A stretch of DNA of 64,000 nt, taken from Dipetalonema caudispina (lineage: Eukaryota > Nematoda > Chromadorea > Rhabditida > Onchocercidae). The position numbers and the translations under genes are program-made. Positions 43,668 to 56,498 of the stretch are shown piece after piece; within the stretch, counting starts at the first letter, position 1, and each line of letters opens with the position of its first letter. The DNA is taken from NCBI GenBank assembly GCA_013365325.1, contig JABVXV010000162.1, positions 1-64,000 of the forward strand, written 5' to 3'. Under the pieces are notes generated by a model that saw only the letters and a list, made by a program, of their open reading frames with translations, was not told where the DNA came from and did no database searches.

Positions 43668-45868
43668 TTTATTTATCAGTCATCATTATATTTTTGCATC
43701 CTTTCCTTCTTCTTCTCCTCCTTCATCCTCTCTCTTTTATTGTCCACCATTCAACTGGACCAAATGTATCATTTATCACAATCAACAATCATTTCTTACT
43801 ATTCAACGATAATTTTTCCCTTTTCTTCCTCTTCCTTCCCCTCTGTCAACTGTCATCTATCATCCTAATTCTGTAAGTTGGAATATTCCATAATATACCA
43901 TTATTTCCGACATGACGTTCCAGAAATACGTCCGATAATTTTTTACAATAAAATAAAATCAATTTGAACATTTGATGATGTTGACGTATATTTTAAAGAT
44001 TTTATGATTTATAGACTTATTTATTTGATTGGGACAATTTCAAACAATCATCCTTAAAGTTACTTTCATTACAAATTTGCAGTAAAAGTTAAAAAAAAAA
44101 AAAGAAACAAAAAATGAGCCTTACGGTTTTGTAATAAAATTATTACTTGCGAATATGCGAATTTTTTATGGCGAAATTAACTTTCAGTTACTTTTTTTTT
44201 TTTTCTCTTTCCTTTTTTTTTCCTTTGCACAACCAATGGAATCATACCGGGAAAATTTTATTAGTCTTAGCATTGTAAAAAATTTTCATATTAGTTCAAG
44301 GTGTGGGATTCTCATTAAATTATTTAAAGCTCATCTGGTAATATTGGGATTTATTGAGAACAAAAGAAATCACTTTTGGCCTAATTTATCCTTTGGTATG
44401 AAATTTTAAGAAGAGAGAGAAGAAACGACTTGAATTAATTGATGTAATTTACATATGGTGGAATGTTAAATGATCTATTGTGAGTTGTGATAAAAGTACA
44501 AATTTATGTTTAGACAATTCATTTATCCATTATCATTCAACATAGATCTAACTATGCTAAAATTACAGAAACTTAAGTTTACTCACTAATTATTATTCGA
44601 TTTTAATGATGGATAAAAGTAATGTCTGTAAATGAATGCAATTCAAGAACATTATCAACTAAAGTGAAGAAAAAATTTCAGTTTTTCACAAAAATTGCAA
44701 TGTATCAACTATTAACATAATTTTCAATAAGCTCTTATTCCATCGGAGGAATAAAATTTAATTATTCTTAGTTAATTTCTTTTAATCCTTCCTTTATTGT
44801 GATTTCCTACTCTATAACTTAGTATAATAATATTAATAAAGCTTTCCTGATGCATAAAAAAATTATCAGGAGCAACTGATTATCTTTTCCTGATTGGTTT
44901 ATCTTAAATTTTGTACGATTTTTAAATTTCAATTGAAATCAAACAATTTTTTAAAATGATCCCATAATTTACGAAATATAAAATTTTCCGTAGTAATTAT
45001 AAAATCTTAGATGTGAGACATGGGAGCATTTTTTACTGACGTATTTTACCATTTGAAATAACATTGGAAGCAAAAAAGATAGTTCAGTAATATACGTTCC
45101 AAATAGTTTGCCATCAGTACTAATAAAATAATTTTTAAAAATGGTTAACTTCAGAATTTAAAATAATTATTAAAATTTCCACAAAAAAATCATATTCACT
45201 ACAAAAATACAAGTAAATGAAAAAAAAAAAAAAAAAAAACAATTGTGTTTATAGAATTCACTAATAAATGCATAACTTGCAAATTGTACAACAAAGAAAA
45301 TAACGATAATAAATTTTGAAAAAATCAAATCAAAAAACAATCTGCATGATAACATATCAGATGACAATCAATTCCCACACCTATCCTACAAAGCAAATTA
45401 TTGGCGTGCCCGAAATCTTCCAAATACTATCAAGCCGAATGCTTTAAATAGTATTACTTCCGGTCGATCCGGGCGACACAAATGCTGAGAAGCTCGTATT
45501 TTTATTTCCCTATGCGTATTGGCGAATCGAAGCTAAGAAAGCCGATCTTATTATGTAAAGGCATAATCATCGAATCATCAAAATTTGATGATATGAAGGA
45601 GTGAAATGGCTTGGAAATTTTTGGGTGGGATCATGAAATCATTTAAATTTCTATTTCACTACTTTTTCATATTAATTAATCTACAATTTTTCTCTCCTTT
45701 TTTTTTTTTTTTTTTGATTTTTGAGGTTCCTTGCTTAATTAAGTGAAATATATTTGGCAGACGACAGTTGCAAGAACTAAATTAAGAATTGATTATTGAA
45801 GTGTATTTTCATTTACCCATTTAAGTTTATTCAGTGAAATTAAAATTACCATCTACCGTTCTTCTTGA

Positions 45869-46455
45869 TGTATGTAAACTAATCATTTTAATTGTTTAAA
45901 GTAACTTTTTTTAATACCATAACTTTTTCCTTGTAATTTTCAACAAAGATCATTTTGAGTACGACATTTTGAATTTTACAAAAGTTATCATTCCCAATTT
46001 AGTTTTGTTCCAAGTTGTTCTTTCAAACTGTCTATAATTTCATCAATTTAATATTGTTCTAAAATTATACTTTCCAGTTTGCATCTGCTAGAAAACAATA
46101 ATTTCGAAATATTAAGGTATCACGTATAATTGAATGAAGGAATTTAAATTTCGCTTTGTTATTGTTGAGCTAAACAACCAAATATTTTACATTTACAAGC
46201 TTATTACATTAGCCAACAATAGATATTTGAAGAAATTCAAAATTTAGTTTTTAGTTTTAGCAATATGTAATTCCATTTAATGTTTCCTGACGTTGATTTC
46301 CGGAATTACATTCGATGGTGTATGTAAACTAATCATTTTAATTGTTTAAACTAACTTTTTTTTGATACCATAACTTTTTCCTTATAATTTTTAACAAAGA
46401 TCATTTTGAGTACAAAAGTTATCATTCCCAATTTAGTTTTGTTCCAAATTGTTCT
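45869..46455. repeat. Local direct duplication of about 150 bp
   Basis: Copy 1 is 45869-46021 and copy 2 is 46319-46455, in the same orientation and about 300 bp apart. They match almost throughout, from TGTATGTAAACTAATC to ATTTAGTTTTGTTCCAA. Copy 2 lacks 17 bases present in copy 1 (45963-45979), flanked by the trinucleotide TAC, as in a deletion between short matches. A further ATTCGATGGTGTAT box occurs at the start of copy 2 and again just after it. Confidence 0.85.
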
Positions 46456-47606
46456 CTGCATTCGATGGTGTATTTGCAGAAATTTTTACAATATGTAAAT
46501 AATAAGATTTTGACAAATTGTTGCATTATTTTATAGCATGATCAGTGATTTTTGCATATTTTTTCTGCAGCAAAATCTAAAAATTGCACAGAAAAAAAAA
46601 AAAAAAAACGGAAAAAAGGAAAGAAGTAAGGAATGACGTAATTAAGTACAAATATAAAAATGGTGAACCTTGTCTTTGCTGCTGATGTGATAAGCTTATA
46701 AGTTCTATTAGCAATTACTTGGCCATTCTATGTAAATTCTCATTTATCCTTTCCTCTTCTTCATCCGTTTTTCATTTCTTCTTCCTTCCGGTTATAACTA
46801 GAAATGTTCCTATACGATGGATATCAATTAACCATTCGATAGCAAAGAATCAGCAACAATAGATGTATAAACCGTTCTACACTAATTATAATGGTCATCT
46901 ATCAAATCATCGAAAATAACCAATCAGTTAATTAATTTATTCGTATTATGTGATAAATTTACCACATCAATTATCTGTTCATATAGTCAAGTCGTAAATT
47001 TTCTGAAATTTCATAATTACGATCAATTATTTTCGTCTTTTGATTACATTTATCCAATTTAGGACGTTATGTTATGAAATTTTTTTTGAATTTTTTTTTT
47101 TTTCTTTCATATCATTTCATACGGTTATTCCAAGATTTTATAATTTATGAAGCGAATATTTCGGCTTTTTTTTTTTCACATCTATACTTTGTAATGCTTG
47201 AAAATATATACTTCATTTCTTTCCCCTTAATATTCAAAATTTACAATATATGTGCAATAAGACAAAGCTTGCTAGTGCACAGCTGCATGATAGTATTCAA
47301 TTCCATTTCCTTTCATTTCTGCTTCATCCTTCTTCTATCACTACTTCGATCGTCAAAATTGTTTTGTTATACAATAATGAATTTTGTACTCCATACATTA
47401 TTAGTCTGATAAGTTAAAATTAGTCAACAAGTTTAGTTGATTATATTTTAGTTGATATGATAAATAGCTGAAAGAATAGCTGGATAATAGAATGAACAAA
47501 TAAATGAAATGACAAAAGTATGTGGTATAGACGGTACAATACAATTAATTAATTTCATTTTTATTCAATTATTTAAAAGTGTAAGTCAAGTTGAATTAAA
47601 AAGTAA

Positions 47607-47642
<36 letters not shown>

Positions 47643-47659
47643 ACACACACACACACACA
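47607..47659. repeat. (AC)n microsatellite
   Basis: About 26 AC units with one AT interruption near 47638. Confidence 0.95.
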
Positions 47660-49846
47660 TATTTCACTTTTCTTCTGCTTTATATAGCAATTCTCGCCAT
47701 TATTTTGCACAATAATTTATATTTTTTATTGGTATTGTAATGTCATAATTTTTTTTCCGAAATATTTTTTGATATTTTACTAATTGTTTCTTTAATAATT
47801 TTTAATTTTTTGCCTACACAATAAATTTCTCTTTCTCATCCTCCTTTTCTTCTTCTCTTTCGTATTTTGTTGGGAATTGTTTACCACTTATAATTCATTT
47901 TCCATTAGTCAACAAAAATTTCGTAGCAATTAACATTCGCTACCAAATTTTAGTTAGACAAAAATTTAACACTTTTTTAAGAAAAGAGAAAAGGATTGAA
48001 ATAAGTATAATGTTTCGCATAATCAAGGGTTCAAGGAAATTCTTTCATGCCGTTGAACGAATGAAAAGTACAACTTTTCAAAAATCTCGAAAGTATCATA
48101 ATATTACAATTGAAACTTTCGTAGAACAAAAGTTTAAAATTCATTCAAAAGAAAAATATCTCATATTTTAGATTTTTTTTTTCAACTTTGTAAATCAAAC
48201 TTATCAATATTTGAATTTTCTTATTCCTTTCAATCTAGATCAACGGAATAATCTAGTCATCTATAGCCTGCAAAATACTGTATGGATCAAACTTCATCAA
48301 AATGTTTACGATAATACCAAACTTTTTTGGTTAAATTATCATTCATGATAGTTCGATTCGATTAATTTTAATCAGTATCATTTCAATTTGCTCGAATATA
48401 TCTCATAGCAAATAACAGATTTCAAACCATTATAATACAATATATGACGTTCTGATGATACTTTGCAAGAAATAGCAATTATTATATTTTGCCGAAATTT
48501 CAGCATATTACGACGCATCATTCATATGCTTTCTATAATAATTTGTTGTAAAATTTCGAAAACTATAACTTAAATGTAACTCATCCAGTTACTAATATAT
48601 ACTCAGACAAATTTCGCAAGTCAGTAAGCAAGTAAACAAATCATAATGATAAATTCCTAAATTCCAAATGCGTCGAAAAAAAAAAAAACTTTAATAAAAA
48701 CCTTAACAATGTTCAAATCTTATTTTATCCATTAAAGAAATAAAAACGAATTGTGTTCGTTGTTAATAAATAAATCATTTAATTAATAAATCAAACATAC
48801 ATACTGTAATAATGTATTATTTCCATTTTTTTTACCTTCCTAATTACTTCTATGATTAAAATTTATAACACTATCTTTAACTTTTAACTTTAATTATTTT
48901 TACAACTATTTTCTTTGTTAAATGCATAAAATTGAATATCGAAAAAAATTGTGGATAAATTTGATGGGGAGGGTGAAGGGGTCAAGGAAGGGATAAAAAA
49001 CAAAAAATTGAAAGATAAAAAAAAAAAAAAGGCTGTTTTCATATATGATATATAATATAATATGGGTATGTTATACATGGTTATACCGGAAGTGTTCATG
49101 GTCATCACATGGCTGTTTCATCCAAAACTGTCATTTCTTCACAAACGCCCACTCATTCTTTCATTCATAATAATTTCGTACTTTTTTTTTTTTTTTCCTA
49201 ATTCCCGAATTTGCTTATTTCATTTGTCCTATGAAGTGATCGTTATTATATCTGTCTGTGAGTCCTTTTCTTTCTTTTTTCTCCTTTTTCTTTTTCCCTC
49301 TCTGTCTTTCACTTTTTTGTCCTTCATTTGTGAAATTTTGTGATATTTGCGATTAAGATAGTATCATCATTTGCTATATGATCTCTTCGTATATTTCATA
49401 TTTGTTATAATTATTGGAAGTATGATTGAAATTGAAATTTTCAAACAAGGACAATCAATGACAATTGATAATGTTCATGTTTATGGAAAGTTGGAATTAT
49501 CTGATATTTCAGCATAGTAAATGTTGCAATCATAGTAAAACTATGAGTGTAATGAATAGCATTATTAAATGAGTAAGTTATTTTTATTGAAAATTATATT
49601 TGGCCATTTTTTTTTTTTTTTTTTGCCGAAATGGTTTGCTCTGATTATTGTAGAAATTTATGATTAAAAGCTGATAGTATTTCATGAAATAGTAAAGTGA
49701 TATAATATAGCTCGATAATTTTAGTAAATGCAGCATCGTTTAATGACATTTTCTTGTTTTCGTAAGTTTTATCGAAAAATGAAAATTTTAAACTTTTGTT
49801 AAACAACGGCTGTTTCCAATTTTTTTTTTTTTTTTTTTTTCATAAG

Positions 49847-49931
49847 CCCCGAAGAATTATCGTTTCTCCACCTGCTCAAATAAATATTTCCCGAAATCGT
49901 CTAGAAGAAGACGAATCCAATTATTATTTAG
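49847..49931 (+). CDS. Possible isolated coding exon, unrecognised
   Basis: An acceptor made of about 22 T followed by CATAAG ends at 49846. The following 85 bases are open for 28 codons (PRRIIVSPPAQINISRNRLE then EDESNYYL) and end at a donor (TTTAG then gttatt, phase 1). The composition is rich in P, R, E, D and S and is unlike chance translations in this DNA. A strong acceptor ending at about 50104 could continue the frame in phase for about 37 codons to a stop. No start exon was found upstream and the family is not recognised. Confidence 0.25.
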
Positions 49932-50391
49932 GTTATTATTTTGTTTTATTTTATATTATTTTAATCTTGATTTTGTAATTATTTCTTGAAAATATTAAGA
50001 GGAAATTTTCCACCAAAATATTTAATTTATAAATTATGCTGAAAAAGTTTATTTACATATTCCATGATTATTTTAACAGATTTATTTTTTGCTTTTCTTC
50101 GCAGAATGGAGTAAGTTAAATGTATGCACGAATAAAATCACTTTTTTCCTCCCAAATTTGATTCAAATATTTCAAAAGATATTTTTTCTTAAAGATATAC
50201 TTTAGAAACATATTAAAATTCTGATAATGTTAAGATTTCAAGATTACGATTAGCTTTCATAATCCTAGTAAGTAATTACTATATGAATCAAATACGAAAA
50301 ATTGATATTTAAAACAAAAATAAGAAAGTTTAAGAAATCGTTGGTTGCATGATGATGACAATATTTTATGAAGTAAGAAGTCTTTTTTCTT

Positions 50392-50399
50392 CTCTCTTT

Positions 50400-50434
<35 letters not shown>

Positions 50435-50435
50435 G
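50392..50435. repeat. (CT)n microsatellite
   Basis: CT units with a few CTTT interruptions. Confidence 0.92.
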
Positions 50436-50868
50436 CAAATAAACGCATTACGGTAGTATTTCAATAAAGTGCAAGGATTTCTAGATATCGCATGTTGTTT
50501 AATGATTTCATCTGTTGAACATCGATGAATCGATCATTTATTTCATTCTACCATTTATTCATTTGTTAACGGCCATATAGTTTGTTTCAGTTTTGAAGTT
50601 AAATTTTGATTCTGACTATTTCCTTACTTTCTTCAAAGGTATGTAACAGCAATCGCTGGAAAGTTGCATATTACAGTGTTAATAATCTATCCATTACGTA
50701 TTTGTTGCCTTAGTGATAATAATAATAATGATAATAATAAGAATAATAATAATGGTCATATTAATTATTTGTGTGACTAATTATTATAATTGTTAATTGA
50801 TAACAACTACTGCAAATAGCAACCTAAATCTCATGCCATAGTTATTTGCCATTCCATTCGTAAAATGA

Positions 50869-51018
50869 TCACCGGAATAATTTGATTGAAGTATTTGAAG
50901 ATGACATCAGATTAGAAACGATCAAATAATTAACGGCAGGATATATGTCAGGATGTTCTACATTCGTAGAATTCTCGATTTCAAGCATATCTTGGAAAAG
51001 CTTCTTCGTCTTCTTCAA
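50869..51018 (-). CDS. Candidate terminal exon on the minus strand
   Basis: After an ATGATTCAG acceptor (51021-51019) the minus strand is open for 49 codons to TGA at 50871-50869, in phase 0. The peptide (KKLFQDMLEIENSTNVEHPD, then IYPAVNYLIV) has a mixed composition with a helical, charged beginning. It could follow the exon at 56460-56320 in phase. The implied intron would be about 5.3 kb. It competes with the exon at 53370-53236 and may be chance. Confidence 0.18.
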   Translation of the reverse strand: MKKTKKLFQDMLEIENSTNVEHPDIYPAVNYLIVSNLMSSSNTSIKLFR

Positions 51019-51171
51019 CTGAATCATTTGTTAATATGAAGTTGCAGTTCGTTGCAAAGGGTCGAATTCTGGAAAGACCAAGTAATATATCACTTAAAGG
51101 ATGTGAAATTTTAATTAAATGCTACCATGATATCATGATATTAGATAATGTATGTTCAACTGTGTTTGTAG

Positions 51172-51895
51172 ATATGTATCATCATTACAATGATTGTTGA
51201 TAAATGTTTCTTCTGATAATTTCATAAGACGGATTCAACTAATTTTTCCGTATATCACTGCAATTCTGATTCATTATCAGCGTTCTGTAACGATAAATAC
51301 TTTCGCAACAAGTAATACGTAATTAATAATTTACACTTCACAATATTTAACATCTACACCTACACCTTGTATACATTTTTGAATAATTTGATCTGGTGAA
51401 CATTCACTGTTTAGAAGAAGTAATGCATGAATTATCGATGTAAGGAATCTTTTCTTTCTCATTTTATCGCTTTATTAAACCTTTTGGCATTAATTGTGTA
51501 ATTATTTCAATTAATGATTAATTCTTCACTTAATAAATTTGATTAAAATTTCAATAAAAGTACCAAAAGAAATTAATGAAATGAAATAATTCCATCAAAG
51601 TGTTACAAAATAATAATTATGCATTGAATAAAATCGATAATGATATAATTTGTCATAACTATTATACAAATATTTAATAATTAATTTGAATATCATATAT
51701 TTTTCTTCCAAATATTTAATATTCAAATAAATCATTGCATTCTTTCGTCTTCTATTCCTTCTTCCTTGTCATCATCACAACACAAATGTTATGATACAAC
51801 AATATTTCGAATCGAATCCAATATTATATCGCAACATGTACCGTATTGTATAGCACATTATCATCATCATTATCATCATTATTATCATCATCATC

Positions 51896-51933
<38 letters not shown>

Positions 51934-52233
51934 CTTCATTACTCCCATCATCTCATATTTCTTCTTCATTTCCCCTTCCTCCCTTTTTCCCCTCCTTTCC
52001 TCTCCCGATCCCCCGTTCTTCATCTCTTTTCTTCATTCATAACACTGCTCTATTTTCCAAACCCATCAACATTTATCAAAGTTAATCTGATCATTTTTCA
52101 CCGTATTTTCAACAATATTATCATTTCTAACTTACAATGATATCCTTCATTAATGATAGACAGATTGATGTATACATATGTGTATCATCGTTATAATGAT
52201 TGTTGGTAAGTGTTAATTTTGATAATTTCATAA
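51172..52233. repeat. Dispersed repeat pair of about 58 bp, 1 kb apart
   Basis: Positions 51172-51228 and 52176-52233 are in the same orientation and share GTATCATC(A/G)TTA(C/T)AATGATTGTTG and TGATAATTTCATAA with scattered substitutions between. They flank the ATC/CT array at 51860-51935. Confidence 0.7.
51860..51935. repeat. Compound (ATC)n then (CT)n microsatellite
   Basis: ATC and ATT units up to 51900 change abruptly to a CT array. The open frames on both strands here are by-products. Confidence 0.95.
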
Positions 52234-53222
52234 AGTATAACTGATATGAAATTTATTAAAGAATGATGGTAGGATTGCTTGGATTATCATTTGTAACGTT
52301 TATTACTTGATGAATCAGTCCCTTTCAAACATGAATCATTTTATAAGGAAAAGCACAAATTGAGCTTATCGGTGAAAGCACAAATTATAGTCAAACAATT
52401 ATTATTTAATAATATTTGTGCTTCATTTATTCATCCTTTTTCAGTACACTGTTCTATTGATAAAAATGTTGTTAAATTTTCATGTAATTTATAAATCGAA
52501 TTAAATTAATTTAAAATTTATGCGATACACTATTTACAAGTGATAATTTTTTCCCTTCAATTCAATCAAATTTCTACTTTTTTAATCCATTTTTTTTTTC
52601 ACTTTGCATATTTCATTTGTTTAAATAGACTTCTATTTTCAACGATTAAATTAAAACTTTTGTTGATAAATTGTTTTAATCAACGACTGGAGTATAAGAT
52701 AGAATTGGGGAACCAATATCGTGAAACTCTCCTTTAAGAAGATGGATTGATGTCTGTATTTGAGTGTGAAGTTACATCATCACTGATCAGTAAGCTTCAC
52801 TAAAAATCACCGTATGATTCTTATAGAATTTCATTAAACAAAAATATAAAAATAAATAAATAAATATAGGTTGTTAATTATTGAGATATTACCTAATTTG
52901 TTAACTTCATAATCTTTTGCTAATATGACGATAATTTTATTTCATCCCATTTGAAAAAGTAAACATTTTCGTTAACTAAATACTGTTTAAGATAGTACTA
53001 ATCTTCTATATCATTTTAATTAGTTGTATAATGATTCATTCCATTTACTTATTTGCTTATTTGTAATATGCAAAGGTCATACCAATGAAATGATTTCCTG
53101 ATGAAAGAAAGGGCTATTTTGTTGCAACAGTAACATGAAACTTCTACAGATATCTCAAGGATAAGTTTAATTTGCAATCATTGATATGACCTTTGGCAAA
53201 TCTCGCAAATACTGATTGGAAT

Positions 53223-53618
53223 ATGTTTGTATCTTTTATCCAAAGATTTTTCTATAGCTTTTCAATTTACATTGAACAATCACTGTATTTATTGGATGTT
53301 CGATCCTGTCATCCTCCCCCTTTCCAATTTCCCTTTCCTTCTTCCAATGTTTTGAGCTCCTCCTCTTCACCTGAAATGGCCTTGTATCTCCGTCCTGGCT
53401 CTATTGTTCATATTGTTTATCATTGCAAGGTAATTGTACCTCCAAAATCTACCTTTACAATTATCCCTTATCTTCGCTGTTTCATTCATTTCATGTCTCA
53501 TCGTGTCCTAAATAACTATCATCAATTTGCAACAAATCTATGCTATATCGTTATTTTTATTTTTGATTCATTTCATTTAAAGGTATCTTTTATAAATTTA
53601 ATCTTTGTTAACAATTAA
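53223..53618 (+). CDS. Unrecognised open frame of 131 codons
   Basis: This is one of the longest open frames in the window outside simple repeats. It runs from ATG at 53223 to TAA at 53616-53618. Its central part is C-rich and encodes a mixed sequence (SSPEMALYLRPGSIVHIVYH). Both ends are hydrophobic and AT-driven. It could be read as an exon ending at the donor after TGCAAG (gtaatt, near 53430). The opposite strand of the same bases carries a competing 44-codon frame after a CATTTCAG acceptor (53370-53236). Both cannot be coding with equal likelihood and neither is recognised. Confidence 0.2.
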   Translation: MFVSFIQRFFYSFSIYIEQSLYLLDVRSCHPPPFQFPFPSSNVLSSSSSPEMALYLRPGSIVHIVYHCKVIVPPKSTFTIIPYLRCFIHFMSHRVLNNYHQFATNLCYIVIFIFDSFHLKVSFINLIFVNN

Positions 53619-54529
53619 ATGAGCTTTCTTTTTTTTTTTTTTTTTCAGAAAAAAAAAAGAAAAGAAAAAGAATAAAATTGGGGAAGAATGAGAAAATTGC
53701 TTAAAAGAATGGTAAAGAAGCAGATATTGACACTTTTCAACTGGAAAATCTTTTAATTTTAAATACCGAATTAGTAAGAAAAGAAAAAATCTTTTAATTT
53801 CAAACTAAAATAGATATTGGAATAATTGAAGGGATAACAGAAATTTGTCATCGATCAAGCATTAATCGTTTTTGGAAATTTTCAACACCATTTTTACTTA
53901 TTCCTTCATTGTGGCCTTTAGGAGAAAATGGTGTCTTGCAAATTAGATGCTTTTTTTTCTGACATAGTTTTAAATTTTCAAGATCAAATTTATGGGTTTT
54001 TTTTTTTCACCCGAAAGGCTGTTTCATAAATTTTAGGCATCTGGTAAGTTATGCTAGATTTCAGAAATTAAATGTTGGAATTTCAGAAAAAAGAAAAAAA
54101 AATGCTGTATTAATTAAAAATAATGTACTAACGCCTATTATTAGCTGCTTGGAGAGATAAGCATTTAAACTGTTTCGAGATTTTTTCTCTTGAACGGAAA
54201 ATACTAATTAATAATGAGTTTGGCAAATTATTATCCTTTAAAATAGATTGAAATGTTTTTTTTGCCAATTAAATTTATTTTGATAAGAGCAAAATGAACA
54301 ATTAGTATGTTGTACTGATTGTAAATTCATCATATATACAGTGAAATTTAGCAACCGATATTTGATACCTTCTTCATCATGATAGCATGCATTGGTTGAT
54401 GTAATTAAATAATATTTTTATTTAAATAACACAGTATCACAGGTATTAAATATCAATTACTAAATTAGTGATAACCGTTATCGTTATCATACAGATAATA
54501 AAAATTGTTCTTTACTATTGCTATTATTA

Positions 54530-54720
<191 letters not shown>

Positions 54721-56319
54721 ATGGAAAAGAAATAGTAAAACATTCAATGAACAGTATTGAAACGATGCGGAATCTCATAACTTTATGATAGAAAATCATT
54801 ATTTAAAAAGTTTCACTAAGCAAAAGATATGTTGTAAAAACTCATTAACTTAGTAACAAATCATAAATAAACAAAAAAAAAAAAAAAAAAAAGCGGAACA
54901 CATATAAGATAAATATGAAAAAGAAATAGTAAAACACTGATAATTATCAATTATAGACTTTTATTTCTCTGACCTTTTCTTTTTATTAACGGGATAAATA
55001 ATATTCAAATTCAAATGAATTTGATTGTTAAATATTTATCCCCTAAATTTCAATTTCAGCACATTTGTAATCCAATGAGAACCTCTCTCTCTCTCTCTCT
55101 CTCCCTTCCTCTCCTTTTTTTTTTTAGTCTAATCAAAATAAATTTTTTAACTGGAAGTGTTAAATGCTTAACAAAGGGAAAATCCAACAAAATAGTTAAG
55201 GATCAAAGAAGATTTGCCTAATAAAATTTCACTAGCATTCATTAAATTAAAATAAGATTTATTTTCTTAAATTTCATTTTTACTAACTATTTTTGTACTC
55301 TATACTCTTCCCACATCATACCCTTCTCTTTTTCCTTTTAAAGAAAATTACCTTTTCTTCTTCTCTTCAACGTTTTTCAATTGTAGGAAATATAACTTGA
55401 AATATTTCACAAAACAACTAAGAGAGAAAAAAATTATGAAACGTTTGGAAAATGATGGGAAGAAAAATGTTGAGAAATGAACTGAAGCTAAATGGCACTA
55501 AATTAATTTCAATTAATACATATGAAATTGAAATTTCCAACACATTTTTTAAACTTAAACATATGTACGCATATATATATGTACATAGTTCAAATGTTAA
55601 ACTATTACAACTAATCAAATGGAATTTTATATAAGAATTACGAAGAATGGATAGGAATGGTAAAAATAAATTGAATAAAATTTAAACAAATGAATTCAAT
55701 ATATTATCCTTCATATGTTAAAAATGAAATAGTTTTAAAACCCTAAGAAGTAGTCAACAGACAATGGACAATTAAAAATTTTTGATGTTTAGCTAAAACA
55801 TAAAGGAAAAAAAAATTATGCAACAATCTCAAATGGAAGAAGCTTTACAAAGAAAAAAAAAAAAATTAAAATTTTTCTTTTGTGGTTTTTTTTTTTTTCA
55901 TATATTTTAGTTTAACTTCCTCAGTTTAACTTCATAGTAGCAATAATTACATGATTTAAAAACCAAATGATTGGATATGATGCTAATTTAAATGAGAAAA
56001 ATAACACTCAACCACGAAGGGCGTTTATGGGATTCAAAAAGAAAAAGAGAAAAGAGAAAAAAATATTGTCGGAATTCCAAGGATTTAAAGAGCAATTTGA
56101 AGGTGTGAAAATAATTTTAAAAAAAATTACAAAATTTCGAAAAAAAAAAGTAGAAAGAAAAAGAATTATATGCCATGTTAACTTTCATCAAATCAATTAT
56201 TTCAAATGTAACATTTCTAGAAATTTTAAATTTAAATTAAAGAATTTATGATAAAATAATCGTTGGTAATCCTTTCTTAAAAAATTAGTGTTAACTGAAA
56301 AAAAAAAAAAAAAACATAC

Positions 56320-56461
56320 AAATTCCTTCAATACATCAACGATTCGATGCCTTGTTCGGGTTCCGGTATAATGTACTTTATCCTGACCGGGTCGATCGAT
56401 TACCGTTACTCGCTTGGAGTGTTCGTTGTTTTGTAACGAACGTTTTCCATCCGCCATTTTC

Positions 56462-56498
<37 letters not shown>

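Larger units (their letters stand above)
41039..49840. other. Stretch of about 9 kb after the 5-phosphatase with weak candidates only
   Basis: Besides the candidates listed separately, this holds A and T tracts, an AC microsatellite and a duplicated segment at 45869-46455. A GC-richer island lies at 45361-45560. On the plus strand that island is open for 43 codons after a CATATCAG acceptor. On the minus strand it is open for 28 codons after a CTTCTCAG acceptor. I cannot decide between the strands. Confidence 0.5.

Noticed and set aside
44155..44409. ORF of 84 codons with a signal-peptide-like start
   Set aside because: The hydrophobic segment is a poly-T tract read as phenylalanine. The downstream part is not recognised, so there is no sound evidence of secretion.
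49062..49343. Hydrophobic ORF of 93 codons
   Set aside because: The first 30 codons are mixed but most of the rest is T-tract translation, and no family or splice sites were found.
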